From NCBI GenBank assembly GCA_040904925.1, contig JBBDSP010000004.1, forward strand, positions 1 through 64,000: a stretch of 64,000 nucleotides of DNA. Reading direction: 5' to 3'. This document shows, piece after piece, positions 18,108-26,772 of the stretch. This stretch comes from Gracilimonas sp040904925. Its GTDB lineage: Bacteria > Bacteroidota > Rhodothermia > Balneolales > Balneolaceae. The notes beneath the pieces are model-generated. The model was not told the DNA's origin. It did not search any database and saw only the letters and a program-made list of their open reading frames with translations. Each line of letters starts with the position of its first letter. The stretch's first letter is position 1. Both the position numbers and the translations under genes were made by a program.

Positions 18108-18162
18108 GACTCAGGAGTCAGAACTCAGGATTCAGAATGCTGAGTCCTGAGTTTTGAATTCC
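18108..18162. repeat. Heptad-word element after miaA
   Basis: Four heptads GACTCAG, GAGTCAG, AACTCAG, GATTCAG (18108-18135) are followed after 4 bases by inverted heptads CTGAGTC, CTGAGTT and TTGAATT (18140-18160). The arms can pair to form a long hairpin. It starts 13 bases beyond the miaA stop on the leftward strand, in the miaA-purS gap. Confidence 0.7.
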
Positions 18163-18174
18163 TTTTCATATTTA

Positions 18175-19083
18175 TTAATTGATCTCGAGTAAAATTCTCC
18201 TTTTCATTTCCTCTGTTGATAAGGCATCCGCATCTAGCCAGCGAATGAAATCCCACCTTTTATACCAGGTTATTTGTCGTTTGGCATATCGGCGGGTGCT
18301 GGTTTTGATCTTTTCCACGGCTTTTTCCAGTGACCACTCTCCGTCCAGGTATTTGATGATCTCCTGGTACCCCACGGTATTCAAGGACTGTAACTTCTTT
18401 GAATGACCTTCTTGTAAGATCAACTTTAATTCTTCAATCAATCCTTTATCGATCATTTGATCAACACGCAGGTTTATGCGGTCGTATAATTTTTGTCGCG
18501 GCCACTTCAGCCCAAATACAATGGTGTTTTCATCGGGTTGAATTTGCTCCTGATCATGGAAGCTGCTAAAAGGCTTTCCGGTTTGCATCCATACATCCAG
18601 GGCACGGATAATTCGCTGTCGGTTCATCCCTTCCATCTTCTGATAATAGTCCGGGTCAACTTCTTCAAGCATTTCATACAGCGATTGCAATCCTTCAATT
18701 TCGATCCGTTCTTCAAGCTTTGCAATATTCTGCTCATCTGCATCCGGCATTTCATTAAAGGGCTTGATCAGGCTTTGAATATGAAGGGTACTTCCCCCGG
18801 CATAGATCACATGCTCTGAGTTTTGAAGGATTTCTTCTTCCCACTTTTCTGCCCGTCTCTGAAAAGTCATGGCATTGTCATCTTCTTCAAGATCCAGATT
18901 CGAAATATTATAATGTGGAACTCTTGCGAATTCCTGAGGTGAAGGTTTTGCTGTACCAATATCAATTTGTTTGTAGCATTGACGGGAGTCAGCGGAAATG
19001 ATGGAAGTATTGAGTTCTTCCGCAAGCTGTATGGAAAGCTGAGTTTTACCGGAAGCTGTTGGACCTAAGAGGATGATGCGCAA
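18175..19083 (-). CDS. miaA: tRNA dimethylallyltransferase MiaA
   Basis: MiaA adds an isopentenyl group to A37 of tRNAs reading codons that start with U. The 302-residue protein has the P-loop GPTASGKTQL (about 7-16), SADSRQCYKQIDIGTAKP, the VPHYNI segment, YAGGSTLHIQ and NRQRIIRALDVW, ending with the C-terminal RRYAKRQITWYKR motif that contacts tRNA. All are canonical except that the usual GGTGLY reads GGSTLH. It precedes the purS group on the same strand but is separated by about 140 bases and a word-repeat hairpin. Confidence 0.95.
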   Translation of the reverse strand: MRIILLGPTASGKTQLSIQLAEELNTSIISADSRQCYKQIDIGTAKPSPQEFARVPHYNISNLDLEEDDNAMTFQRRAEKWEEEILQNSEHVIYAGGSTLHIQSLIKPFNEMPDADEQNIAKLEERIEIEGLQSLYEMLEEVDPDYYQKMEGMNRQRIIRALDVWMQTGKPFSSFHDQEQIQPDENTIVFGLKWPRQKLYDRINLRVDQMIDKGLIEELKLILQEGHSKKLQSLNTVGYQEIIKYLDGEWSLEKAVEKIKTSTRRYAKRQITWYKRWDFIRWLDADALSTEEMKRRILLEIN

Positions 19084-19090
19084 AATAAAA

Positions 19091-19173
19091 AGGTGTGACG
19101 GTGTAAGAGTGTTAATGTGTTACGGTGCTATAGAATATAACTATAACACCGTAACACATTAACACCTAAACAC
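19091..19173. repeat. Octad-word giant hairpin between porQ-like gene and miaA
   Basis: GTGTTAAT, GTGTTACG, GTGCTATA run as 8-base units in the left arm (19109-19132). The right arm (19141-19165) is their reverse complement with a single mismatch, giving a 25-bp stem and a 7-base loop. Further related words (GGTGTGAC, ACCTAAAC) flank it. On the leftward strand it begins within a dozen bases of the porQ-like stop and ends in CCTTTTTATTTTG, so it probably also terminates transcription. Confidence 0.75.
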
Positions 19174-19176
19174 TTT

Positions 19177-20250
19177 TTATAAATCAAATCTGAGAGAGAT
19201 ACGATGGGTAAAACCGAGATCACTGGAAGCCCCGGCAAAACTGGCGAAGCCGTAATCCAAGATAAAAGAGGAGAGCTTGAGTCCCATTCCCAAAGTAGGG
19301 GAAATCATAAATCCGGATACCGGATCGGTAATGAAATCGGTAACCCCTGCGCGTAGCGCAATCACATCTTTAAAAGAAACTTCTCCTCCAACATGAGGTT
19401 CAATACTCACTCTTCCAATATTGATGTAATATGCTCGGCGATTTTCAAAAAGAAAGTCAACATCTGCCGCTGTGCTGATCAAAAAGTTTTCCCCGATGGA
19501 AAATAGCTTTGAAGCACCTAATTTCACTGAAGGCAATACGTACTCGTTTTGTCCGGTGGGAAGGGTTGCTCCCAAACTGTCGAATTGAGCTTCATAATCT
19601 CCAAAAGCAGACTGATCCACATCCCACATTTTCTGCATAGTGGTGATGTCATGAACAGCAACTCCAAAATTTGCAAAATCAGTTTTATACTTTGCCCCGA
19701 CATCTAAACTATAACCCCAGGCGTGAGCAAAAGGACCTAATTTGTGGTGAATGATCTTGGCTGAAGCACCATAAGAAAGCTGTTCTGTTTGTTGTGTGGC
19801 ATAAGAAAAGAAGACGGCCATGTCTGCCGCGCTGAAACGGGTTATATAATCCTGAGCATTTTCCCTTGGCTGATCTCGTTCCCGGTCCCATGCATTCAAT
19901 GTGTTTGCGATGTTATCCACTCCTTGACGAAAGAAACTGATTGAAATCACTCCATCTTGAAATCTCAAAGGAAGGGCCGCAGCTCCATAATCATACCCAA
20001 CGATACCACTAAATCGCTCGGAGTGCATGTACATGATCTGGGGAGTTTGCACCTCAGCAAGTCCGGCTACATTCCAGAATGCAGAGGTAACATCATTAGT
20101 GAGAGCAACTTGTGCACTTCCCATTCCAAGGGCGCGTGCTCCGCTTCCTGTACTCAAAAAATCATTGCCATAGGTTGCCTGTGCAGACTGGGCATGTGAA
20201 AGCAAAGGGCAAAAGCCGAACAGTAAAAGCGCTGAAAGAAGGCGATTCAT
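19177..20250 (-). CDS. PorV/PorQ-family outer-membrane protein
   Basis: A signal peptide (to about residue 20, CPLLSHAQ) is followed by a barrel that begins with GNDFLSTGSGARALGMGSAQVAL and SAFWNVAGLAEVQ, the hallmark opening of the PorV/PorQ/UPF0164 family. Members of this family include T9SS shuttle proteins and other outer-membrane barrels. The rest shows alternating strands ending in HRISLRFDL, with a C-terminal aromatic/Leu barrel end. Whether it works with a type IX secretion system cannot be told, as no other T9SS gene is in the window. The ATG at 20250 is preferred over the adjacent TTG. Confidence 0.82.
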   Translation of the reverse strand: MNRLLSALLLFGFCPLLSHAQSAQATYGNDFLSTGSGARALGMGSAQVALTNDVTSAFWNVAGLAEVQTPQIMYMHSERFSGIVGYDYGAAALPLRFQDGVISISFFRQGVDNIANTLNAWDRERDQPRENAQDYITRFSAADMAVFFSYATQQTEQLSYGASAKIIHHKLGPFAHAWGYSLDVGAKYKTDFANFGVAVHDITTMQKMWDVDQSAFGDYEAQFDSLGATLPTGQNEYVLPSVKLGASKLFSIGENFLISTAADVDFLFENRRAYYINIGRVSIEPHVGGEVSFKDVIALRAGVTDFITDPVSGFMISPTLGMGLKLSSFILDYGFASFAGASSDLGFTHRISLRFDL

Positions 20251-20435
20251 CAATAAAATGAAAAATTTAAAAGGTTACTGTAGCGCTTAAACGATATATT
20301 CTGAGACTTATTAGTATTGAAAATTGCTTTTTCTGAGGTTGCAGAGAGAGCGAGTATTTCTTAGTATAAGCACACTCCATAGAAAGGGCAACTTTGGGTA
20401 AATATTGTCCTTTAACCTATTTAAATAATGAATGT

Positions 20436-21551
20436 ATGAAATTTTCTGTATCCAGCAACGAACTTAATAAAGGGCTTTCAGCCGTGATTGGAGCTGTCCC
20501 GTCAAAAGCAACTCTTCCCATTCTTGAAACCATCCTTTTTGAAAGCGAAGACGGAAAGCTGAAATTGACGGCTACCGACCTTGAAATTTCCATCATAGAG
20601 TACATTGATGCAGATATTGAAGAAGACGGAGCCGTTGCCATTCCGGCGAGAAGATTATTGGAAACTCTTCGACAGTTGCCAAATATTCCGGTATTTTTTG
20701 ATGTGGATGACCGTAAGAATATCAACTTCCGGACCGATAAAGGTACCTATAAGTTAGTTGGGGATGATGCAGATGAATTCCCCGAAGTTCCAAATCTTGA
20801 TGATGGAATCAACATCAGTACAACTACCGAGCTGATGAATAATGCTATTCATAAAACACTTTTTGCCGTTTCAAGTGATGATCTTCGCCCGGCAATGATG
20901 GGAGTTTATTTCCAGATCGGAACCGACGAAAGTAAGTTTGTGGCTACTGATGGCCACCGTTTGGTCAAATATACCAACAGAGAAATTACGGCAGATAAAG
21001 ATGTGGATTTCATCGTTCCAGATAAAGCGCTTAGCCTGATTCAAAAAACTATAGACGGAGACAAATGCGATCTTACTGTGACTGAAGATCATGCTCGGTT
21101 CAAAAGTGAAAGTACTATTGTGATCACCCGACTGATCAATGAGCAGTATCCAAATTATGATTCGGTTATTCCGCGGGATAACGACAAATTCCTCACCATT
21201 AGTAAAGATCAGATGCTTTCTACGGTGAAACGTGTGGCTATTTTTTCAAGCAGCACAACACGTCAAATTCGGTTACAACTCGGTTCAGATAAACTCACAA
21301 TCCGTGCTGAAGATCTGGATATGAGCAGTGAGGCGAAAGAGACCATCGAGTGTGAATACTCAAATGAGGAAATGGAGATCGGATTTAATGCTAAATACCT
21401 TGGCGATGTGCTTAGCAATATTGACGATGATGAAGTGACATTTGAGTTTTCATCCCCAAACAGAGCCGGTATCGTAAAGCCATCTGATAAAGATGAAAAC
21501 GAAGATATCCTAATGCTGGTCATGCCGGTTATGCTCAACAGCTATGCTTGA
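20436..21551 (+). CDS. dnaN: DNA polymerase III sliding clamp (beta subunit)
   Basis: DnaN forms the ring that holds the replicative polymerase on DNA. The 371-residue protein from the ATG at 20436 starts MKFSVSSNELNKGLSAVIGAVPSKATLPIL. It has the three clamp domains, with TDLEISI, TDGHRLVKYT and VMPVMLNSYA at the C-terminus. The frame stays open 14 codons upstream, but the added residues are not clamp-like. The stop overlaps the next start by one base. No dnaA or DnaA-box cluster is beside it, so an origin here is unsupported. Confidence 0.96.
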   Translation: MKFSVSSNELNKGLSAVIGAVPSKATLPILETILFESEDGKLKLTATDLEISIIEYIDADIEEDGAVAIPARRLLETLRQLPNIPVFFDVDDRKNINFRTDKGTYKLVGDDADEFPEVPNLDDGINISTTTELMNNAIHKTLFAVSSDDLRPAMMGVYFQIGTDESKFVATDGHRLVKYTNREITADKDVDFIVPDKALSLIQKTIDGDKCDLTVTEDHARFKSESTIVITRLINEQYPNYDSVIPRDNDKFLTISKDQMLSTVKRVAIFSSSTTRQIRLQLGSDKLTIRAEDLDMSSEAKETIECEYSNEEMEIGFNAKYLGDVLSNIDDDEVTFEFSSPNRAGIVKPSDKDENEDILMLVMPVMLNSYA

Positions 21552-22339
21552 TGAGTCAAATAATAACCCTCACAACTGATTTTGGATTGCAAGACCATTA
21601 TGTGAGCGCCATGAAGGCGGTCATGCTGGGTATTGCTCCCAATGTCCGCTTCGTGGATATTTCCCACGAAATCCCCCCGCAAGATATTATGGCAGGCGCG
21701 TGGGTAGTCCGTAATACAGCTTTTCTGTATCCACCCAATACCGTGCATTTGGTAGTAGTAGACCCGGGGGTTGGAACTTCACGTCACCCGGTGGTTCTAA
21801 AGGTCAAAGATCAATATTTCGTAGGGCCTGACAACGGTATTTTTTCCCTTTTCTTCAATGAATATGACTACGAAGCCTACAAGCTGAATAATATAACCTA
21901 CTGGCGGGAAGGGGTTTCTAAAACTTTTCATGGGCGTGATGTGTTTGCCCCGGTTGCGGCGCATCTCAGCAACGGGGTAGAATTGAAAGAGCTTGGTGAA
22001 CCAATCGAAGAATTGGTTACCTATCACTGGGCCGTTCCTATTGCTGATAAGGACGGCTTACAGGGATGGGTGGTTCATATTGATCGTTTTGGGAACTTGG
22101 TAACAAATATTTCTGAGGAACTTATTGAAGATCACCTCAAGAAAAAGAACGTCAAGATCTACGTTGGGAATACTATGCTCAATAAGATCGTGAGTACCTT
22201 TGGCGATGTTGAAGAAGGTGAACCTGCGGCATTTATCGGAAGTTCGGGAATGCTCGAGATTGGAATCAATAAAGGAAATGCCGGACGTATGTTAAGTGTT
22301 GATAAAGGTGCGCAGGTCTCGATCGTTTTACAGAAGTGA
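21551..22339 (+). CDS. SAM hydroxide adenosyltransferase (DUF62 family)
   Basis: Family members split S-adenosylmethionine with water to adenosine and methionine, and are related to fluorinases and chlorinases. Key segments: ITLTTDFGLQDHYVSAMK at the N-terminus, VDISHEIPPQDI, VHLVVVDPGVGTSRHP, FVGPDNGIFS and FHGRDVFAPVAAHL, followed by the small C-terminal beta-barrel (VVHIDRFGNLVTNI). The fluorinase-specific insertion loop is absent, so ordinary hydrolysis is expected. The ATG overlaps the dnaN stop, which ties its translation to the clamp. The cellular purpose is unclear. Confidence 0.9.
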   Translation: MSQIITLTTDFGLQDHYVSAMKAVMLGIAPNVRFVDISHEIPPQDIMAGAWVVRNTAFLYPPNTVHLVVVDPGVGTSRHPVVLKVKDQYFVGPDNGIFSLFFNEYDYEAYKLNNITYWREGVSKTFHGRDVFAPVAAHLSNGVELKELGEPIEELVTYHWAVPIADKDGLQGWVVHIDRFGNLVTNISEELIEDHLKKKNVKIYVGNTMLNKIVSTFGDVEEGEPAAFIGSSGMLEIGINKGNAGRMLSVDKGAQVSIVLQK

Positions 22340-22414
22340 CCTCCTTAGTTTGTTCAGACTACTGTAACACCTGCAGTTAATCAGCGTATTCTCTACAAAA
22401 CAAAATGATTAGTT

Positions 22415-23221
22415 ATGAAGCTTGAATTACGCTCTCCTGTTGATGAACGTGCCGGAATTTCTATCCCGGATGAAATTTCCAATCTTTCTATGCCTTTTAA
22501 TGGAACTGTGGGTTCTAAAGAAGGAGATGAATATCAGGTCAAAAATAACATCATTGACCTTTTAGGAAAAGAGCCTGAATTCACTTCTATCGCTCAAAGT
22601 ACCAATCATTGGAAAATTACCGCTGCTATTTATGAAGACATCTGGCGAAAGCGTTCGCTCTCTCTTCTTTCCGGGGAAGAATTTCCGATTGAAAAAGAAC
22701 ACGAATTAATCATCGACTGGACGGCACCCAAAGAAGACGGCTGGTATCTGGATCTGGGTTGTTCAACTGCTTTATATGGAAGGGCACTTAAAGCCGCTCA
22801 GAAAAAAGCTAACATTGTAGCACTCGATTTTTCATATCAGATGCTGGAAGAGGCGCGACTCAAGGCCGAAGCTGATGAGACCGATATGACATTTATTCGG
22901 GCTGATGGACGAGAACTCCCCTTCTTTTCCAAAACGTTTGATGGCATTGTGATGGGTGGAACACTCAACGAGCTTACCGAAGAATTAAAAGTTCTGTACG
23001 AGGCTAAACGAGTTCTGAAAGAAAACGGGGTTTTCTTTATGATGCACCTCATCAAATCGGATGCCTGGTATGGAAGATTATTACAGGAATCGGTAGCTAT
23101 TGGTGGGATTAATTTTTGGAGTGTAGATGAAAGCAACAAGCTTTTCAGTCAGGCTGGGTTTGAAGTAGAGGAGCAGTTAGTGAAAGGTATTGTGTGCTTT
23201 ACGAAGCTGAAGCCGGCGTAG
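22415..23221 (+). CDS. Class I SAM-dependent methyltransferase
   Basis: A 268-residue protein with a Rossmann methyltransferase core. The SAM loop is LDLGCSTALYGRAL (about 115-128), ALDFSYQML carries the acidic residue of motif II, FIRADGRELPFFSKTFDGIVMG covers motifs III-IV, and ERAKRVLKENGVFFMMHL-like motif V-VI follows. About 60 N-terminal residues contain a short Trm112-like stretch (VDERAGISIPDE, IDLLG) without cysteines. The substrate is unknown; the MenG/UbiE-like core suggests a small molecule or lipid. It lies 75 bases after the DUF62 gene and may share its transcript. Confidence 0.8.
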   Translation: MKLELRSPVDERAGISIPDEISNLSMPFNGTVGSKEGDEYQVKNNIIDLLGKEPEFTSIAQSTNHWKITAAIYEDIWRKRSLSLLSGEEFPIEKEHELIIDWTAPKEDGWYLDLGCSTALYGRALKAAQKKANIVALDFSYQMLEEARLKAEADETDMTFIRADGRELPFFSKTFDGIVMGGTLNELTEELKVLYEAKRVLKENGVFFMMHLIKSDAWYGRLLQESVAIGGINFWSVDESNKLFSQAGFEVEEQLVKGIVCFTKLKPA

Positions 23222-23234
23222 CCGGAATTATTAA

Positions 23235-23284
23235 TTTTAAATGTTGAATGCTAAATGGCTTAATATCTCATTTAACATTTAAAA
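23235..23284. repeat. Heptad-word hairpin between convergent genes
   Basis: TTTTAAATG is followed by heptads TTGAATG and CTAAATG (23244-23257) and then the inverted CATTTAACATTTAAAA (23269-23284). TTTTAAATGTT pairs with AACATTTAAAA, and AAATG with CATTT, leaving one heptad bulged on the left arm. It fills the gap between the methyltransferase stop and the stop of the opposing propeller gene. Confidence 0.6.
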
Positions 23285-23290
23285 GAAGCT

Positions 23291-24289
23291 TTAGTCTATT
23301 ATTAGTTTACTTTTTAATAGTTGATTAATAGAATCTGAATTCTGATCTCTTATAAATAGTGTGTCTGTTGCGGGATTTGAAAATAAGATCTCGGGCATAT
23401 CAGGTAATTCATCGATCACATCTCCATTTTCATTTACAAGCATAAGGCTGATCGGATTTCCATTCTGTATTAGGTTTGCAAAAAACTGGATCAGGATTTC
23501 ATCATCTGATATACAAAATAAATTATCAATCCAAGAAGCTTTCCCGTAAGCCTCCATTGTTTTTTGTGGATTAGAAGGAGTTGAAAGTTTTTCCATTTGT
23601 TTAAATAATTCAGAGTTGAGTCTCATGCTTTCTATTAAATTTCCTTCAAAATCATAATAAAAAAGCTCGGGAAGCATGGAGTGGGCAGCAACTATTTTAT
23701 CCCCACAAACAACAGCATACGATGGTTCAGCTAATGTGAGGGGATGCATATCATATTCAGCCGGATCAAAAGGAAGCAGGAAAAACCTTTTCTCAATGTT
23801 CATCGACTCAGGGTTGAAGAGATAAAGCAAAAAATTATCTACAGGCGCATGCATCCCGCCGATTAGTAATACTTTTCCATTTGGCAAAAACTTAGAATTA
23901 TTAAGCCTAACAATATCAGCATTTGTCACTGTTTTAAAATTACCGGATGAATCAAACTTTGAAATTCTTCCTTTAAACTCTGTGACAATTATTTCTCCAT
24001 TGGACAACTTTATAGCTGACGTTGGATTTTCGAGATCACCTGGGCCTCTTCCGTATCTGCCAAAATTGTTTTTAATTCTGCCTTCAGCATCATATATAAT
24101 TACCTGATGTGTAGCATCGTCTGTGACCAATACTTCATTACCAATTAGATCTCCAAAATTTGGCGAGCCTAATAGAACCTGATCATTCTCTTCAAAAACC
24201 AAAGTATCTTCTGTATTAAAGAATTGGCCATAGAGATTACAGAATGGTATTAAACTGAAAATTAATACATATAATGATAGCCGCTTCAT
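23291..24289 (-). CDS. Exported 6-bladed beta-propeller protein
   Basis: A signal peptide (residues 1-22, IPFCNLYGQ) is followed by repeated blades with the pattern of the Bacteroidota 6-bladed beta-propeller family: NEVLVTDDATHQVIIYDAEG, NNFGRYGRGPGDLENPT, GEIIVTEFKGRISKFDSSG and later KVLLIGGMHAPVDNFLLYLF. Such proteins are periplasmic or lipid-anchored and probably bind ligands; no catalytic motif is known. There is no lipobox Cys at the cleavage site (the nearest Cys is at FCNLYG), so lipid anchoring is possible but not clear. It stands alone, convergent with the methyltransferase gene. Confidence 0.75.
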   Translation of the reverse strand: MKRLSLYVLIFSLIPFCNLYGQFFNTEDTLVFEENDQVLLGSPNFGDLIGNEVLVTDDATHQVIIYDAEGRIKNNFGRYGRGPGDLENPTSAIKLSNGEIIVTEFKGRISKFDSSGNFKTVTNADIVRLNNSKFLPNGKVLLIGGMHAPVDNFLLYLFNPESMNIEKRFFLLPFDPAEYDMHPLTLAEPSYAVVCGDKIVAAHSMLPELFYYDFEGNLIESMRLNSELFKQMEKLSTPSNPQKTMEAYGKASWIDNLFCISDDEILIQFFANLIQNGNPISLMLVNENGDVIDELPDMPEILFSNPATDTLFIRDQNSDSINQLLKSKLIID

Positions 24290-24385
24290 TGAAATTTTTT
24301 GATGAACATTTAGTCCAACCTAATTCTCAAAATTAATAAATCAAAGAAAACCTATAGCAAAAAGCTTCAAACTTCTTTTAATTAT

Positions 24386-24429
24386 AAATGTTAAATGGCT
24401 GCTGAACCCATTTAACATTTAACATTTCC
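24386..24429. repeat. Heptad-word hairpin after argS
   Basis: AAATGTTAAATGG (24386-24398) and CCATTTAACATTT (24408-24420) make a perfect 13-bp stem with a 9-base loop. The heptads CATTTAA, CATTTAA, CATTTCC continue through 24429. It starts 16 bases after the argS stop on the leftward strand and uses the same TTAAATG-type word as the elements at 3480 and 23235. Confidence 0.65.
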
Positions 24430-24444
24430 ACATTTAAAATTACC

Positions 24445-26073
24445 TTACATTTGTTCCGGAGCAGTAATTCCTAAGATCCCTAATCCGTTTCTCAGAACTT
24501 GAGCGGTTGCTTTTGCCAGTTCCATTCGGGCTTGAGCCAGTTTTTCATCCTCGCCTAAAATACGGCAGTCGTGATAGAATGAGGTGAAGGCAGATGCTAG
24601 TTCATTTAAGAAATTAACCACATGATGCGGTTCTCGTGATCTTGCTGCACTCGCCACTGTTTCCGGAAACTTCAGCATAGTTTTGATAAGCCTGATCTCA
24701 CTTTCATGATCCAACACACTCAGATCCGCTGAACCTGAAAAATCATATTCATCAGTTACTTTTCGCAGTATGCTGGAAATACGGGCGTGGGCATATTGCA
24801 GATAAAAGACAGGGTTCTTTTCACCGGCCTCTTTGGCTTGGGCGATATCGAATTCGAGATGGGTATTGGGAGAGCGCATCAGGAAGAAGAATCGGGTAAC
24901 ATCAGCCCCGACTTCATCCATCAGGTCATCAAGGGTGACGAAGTTCGCTTTTCGTGTACTCATTTTAAATGGCTTGCCATCTTTTACAAGCGTCACAAAC
25001 TGATAGACGACCACATCTACTTTTTCAGGATCATAGCCAAGCGATTTGATTCCATTCAGCACATCGGGATAGGTGGCAATGTGATCCGCTCCAAAAACAT
25101 CTATACACAGATCAAACCCCCGGTCCAGCTTGTTGGCGTGGTAAGCAATATCCGGAAGGCGATAGGTGGGCTCGCCCGTGCTTTTTACCAATACGGTGTC
25201 TTGCTCTTTACCGAACTCAGTGGTCTTGAACCAAACGGCTCCTTCCTTATCATAAACTAAATTCTTTTCCCGAAGCTTTTCTATGGTTTCATCAATTTTT
25301 CCTTTTTCATATAAACTGTGCTCATTGAAAAAAGAATCCATTTTGATCTTCATGCGCTCAAGGGTTCCGCTTATGTCAGCAAAGATCTCTTCTTCTGCTT
25401 TTTCCTTGAATGGTTTTTCATCCTTAGAATCAACCAGGTCTTCTCCCTTTTCGTCCACTAAAGCCTTGGCGATATCGCGGATGTACTCTCCTTCATATCC
25501 ACCTTCCGGAAATTCAGCTTCTCTGCCAAGTAATTCCAGGTATCGAGCTTGTACACTTTCACCCAAAACCCGCATTTGCCGGCCGGCGTCATTGAAATAG
25601 TATTCTCTTTCCACTTCAGCTCCGGTCCACTCGAGGAGTCGGGCTACCGTATCACCTAAAACAGCATTTCGGCCATGGCCAACCGTTAACGGCCCGGTGG
25701 GATTGGCGCTCACAAATTCGATCAGAACTCGTTTGCCTTTATTGGTATCGGTTTGCCCAAAGGCTTCTCCTGAATTCAGAATCTCCCCTAAACTTTCAAA
25801 TAAATAATCGTCTGCAAAGCGGAAATTGATGAACCCGGGACCGGCTATTTCAACTGCAGAGATCTTGTTTTCATCATACTCCAATCCATCCACAATTTGT
25901 TGGGCAATGGCGCGAGGATTGTTTTTTAAAGGCCGAGCCAGCATCATCGCTATATTTGATGAGGCATCACCATGATCGGGGTGGTTTGGTTCTTCAATCT
26001 GTATTTCCGGTGATTCTTTGAGCTCAAATTGCTTAAGAGCTTCAGCTATGATTTCAACTAAATATTCTTTCAT
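24445..26073 (-). CDS. argS: Arginyl-tRNA synthetase
   Basis: ArgS charges tRNA-Arg. From the ATG at 26073 the protein has 542 residues, normal for the family. It shows the N-terminal Add-1 domain (MKEYLVEIIAEAL), the HIGH-type motif in TGPLTVGHGRNAV (about 115-127), the KMSK-type loop FKMSTRKANFVTLDDL (about 365) and the C-terminal DALR anticodon-binding domain ending LRNGLGILGI. The frame extends 9 codons upstream of the chosen start without family resemblance. It is followed by a heptad-word hairpin. Confidence 0.96.
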   Translation of the reverse strand: MKEYLVEIIAEALKQFELKESPEIQIEEPNHPDHGDASSNIAMMLARPLKNNPRAIAQQIVDGLEYDENKISAVEIAGPGFINFRFADDYLFESLGEILNSGEAFGQTDTNKGKRVLIEFVSANPTGPLTVGHGRNAVLGDTVARLLEWTGAEVEREYYFNDAGRQMRVLGESVQARYLELLGREAEFPEGGYEGEYIRDIAKALVDEKGEDLVDSKDEKPFKEKAEEEIFADISGTLERMKIKMDSFFNEHSLYEKGKIDETIEKLREKNLVYDKEGAVWFKTTEFGKEQDTVLVKSTGEPTYRLPDIAYHANKLDRGFDLCIDVFGADHIATYPDVLNGIKSLGYDPEKVDVVVYQFVTLVKDGKPFKMSTRKANFVTLDDLMDEVGADVTRFFFLMRSPNTHLEFDIAQAKEAGEKNPVFYLQYAHARISSILRKVTDEYDFSGSADLSVLDHESEIRLIKTMLKFPETVASAARSREPHHVVNFLNELASAFTSFYHDCRILGEDEKLAQARMELAKATAQVLRNGLGILGITAPEQM

Positions 26074-26150
26074 GGAGTAATGATTTTCAAATTCAACCAA
26101 AGATAAGGGAAATGTGAATTAGGAATCAGGTCAGATTTGAATTCTTATAT

Positions 26151-26186
26151 ATAAAAAAAGGGGAAACGCTCATGCATTTCCCCTTT
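26151..26186 (-). terminator. Intrinsic terminator after the DsbA-like gene
   Basis: Read leftward, AAAGGGGAAA (26186-26177) pairs with TTTCCCCTTT (26166-26157) around a 10-base loop, and the T run continues to about 26153. It lies just beyond the stop of the DsbA-like gene and separates that pair from argS. Confidence 0.85.
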
Positions 26187-26204
26187 CAAATTAGATAGGC
26201 TAAC

Positions 26205-26768
26205 TTAGTTTACTATACTTTCAATGATGGTGATGAAGTCTTCAGCTGTTCTTGGGTTGCGTTCTACTTTAACTCCGTTCACAAAAAATGTAGGAGTAGA
26301 GTTTACATTAAGCTCCAATCCCGCTCTTTTATCAGCCATAACAATGCGTTGCATATCAGCTGAGTTCATATCATTTCTGAATTTCTCCACATCCAGATCC
26401 AGTGCACGGGCATATCCTATAAACATCCCTTCTGCATTTCCTCGTGCCCACTGTTCCTGTCCAGCAAAGATCATATCATGCATTTCCTGATATTTGCCCT
26501 GAACACGGGCGGCTTCTGCGGCTCTTGATGCAACCTGTGCGTGTTCGTGCATATTGAGCGGGAAGTGTTTTGTGGTGATGGAAATATCATCACCGTATTC
26601 CTCTTTTAGCTGCTTTTCAATAGATACATAGTACTTACATCCAGGGCATTGATAGTCGCTATATTTAACAAGGTTAATTCTTGCGTCTGAGGCATCATTA
26701 TTTTGAGCGAATAATGAACCATTTAGCATGAGTGCAAAAAATGTGAGTAAAAATAATCCTCTTTTCAT
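26205..26768 (-). CDS. Exported DsbA-family thiol oxidoreductase
   Basis: A signal peptide (residues 1-21, LNGSLFAQ) precedes a thioredoxin-fold domain with active site CPGC (residues 41-44 in YSDYQCPGCKYY), HFPLNMHEHAQ and a cis-Pro loop NSTPTFFVNG near residue 160. This is the DsbA/DsbG/Com1 type with a helical insert, so it should oxidise or reshuffle disulfides of exported proteins. It starts 4 bases after the cysteine desulfurase gene, and the two share a terminator. No DsbB or VKOR partner is visible. Confidence 0.9.
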   Translation of the reverse strand: MKRGLFLLTFFALMLNGSLFAQNNDASDARINLVKYSDYQCPGCKYYVSIEKQLKEEYGDDISITTKHFPLNMHEHAQVASRAAEAARVQGKYQEMHDMIFAGQEQWARGNAEGMFIGYARALDLDVEKFRNDMNSADMQRIVMADKRAGLELNVNSTPTFFVNGVKVERNPRTAEDFITIIESIVN

Positions 26769-26772
26769 ATCC

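Noticed and set aside
20254..20435. Replication origin beside dnaN
   Set aside because: No DnaA-box cluster or dnaA gene is present, and dnaN is often away from the origin in this phylum.
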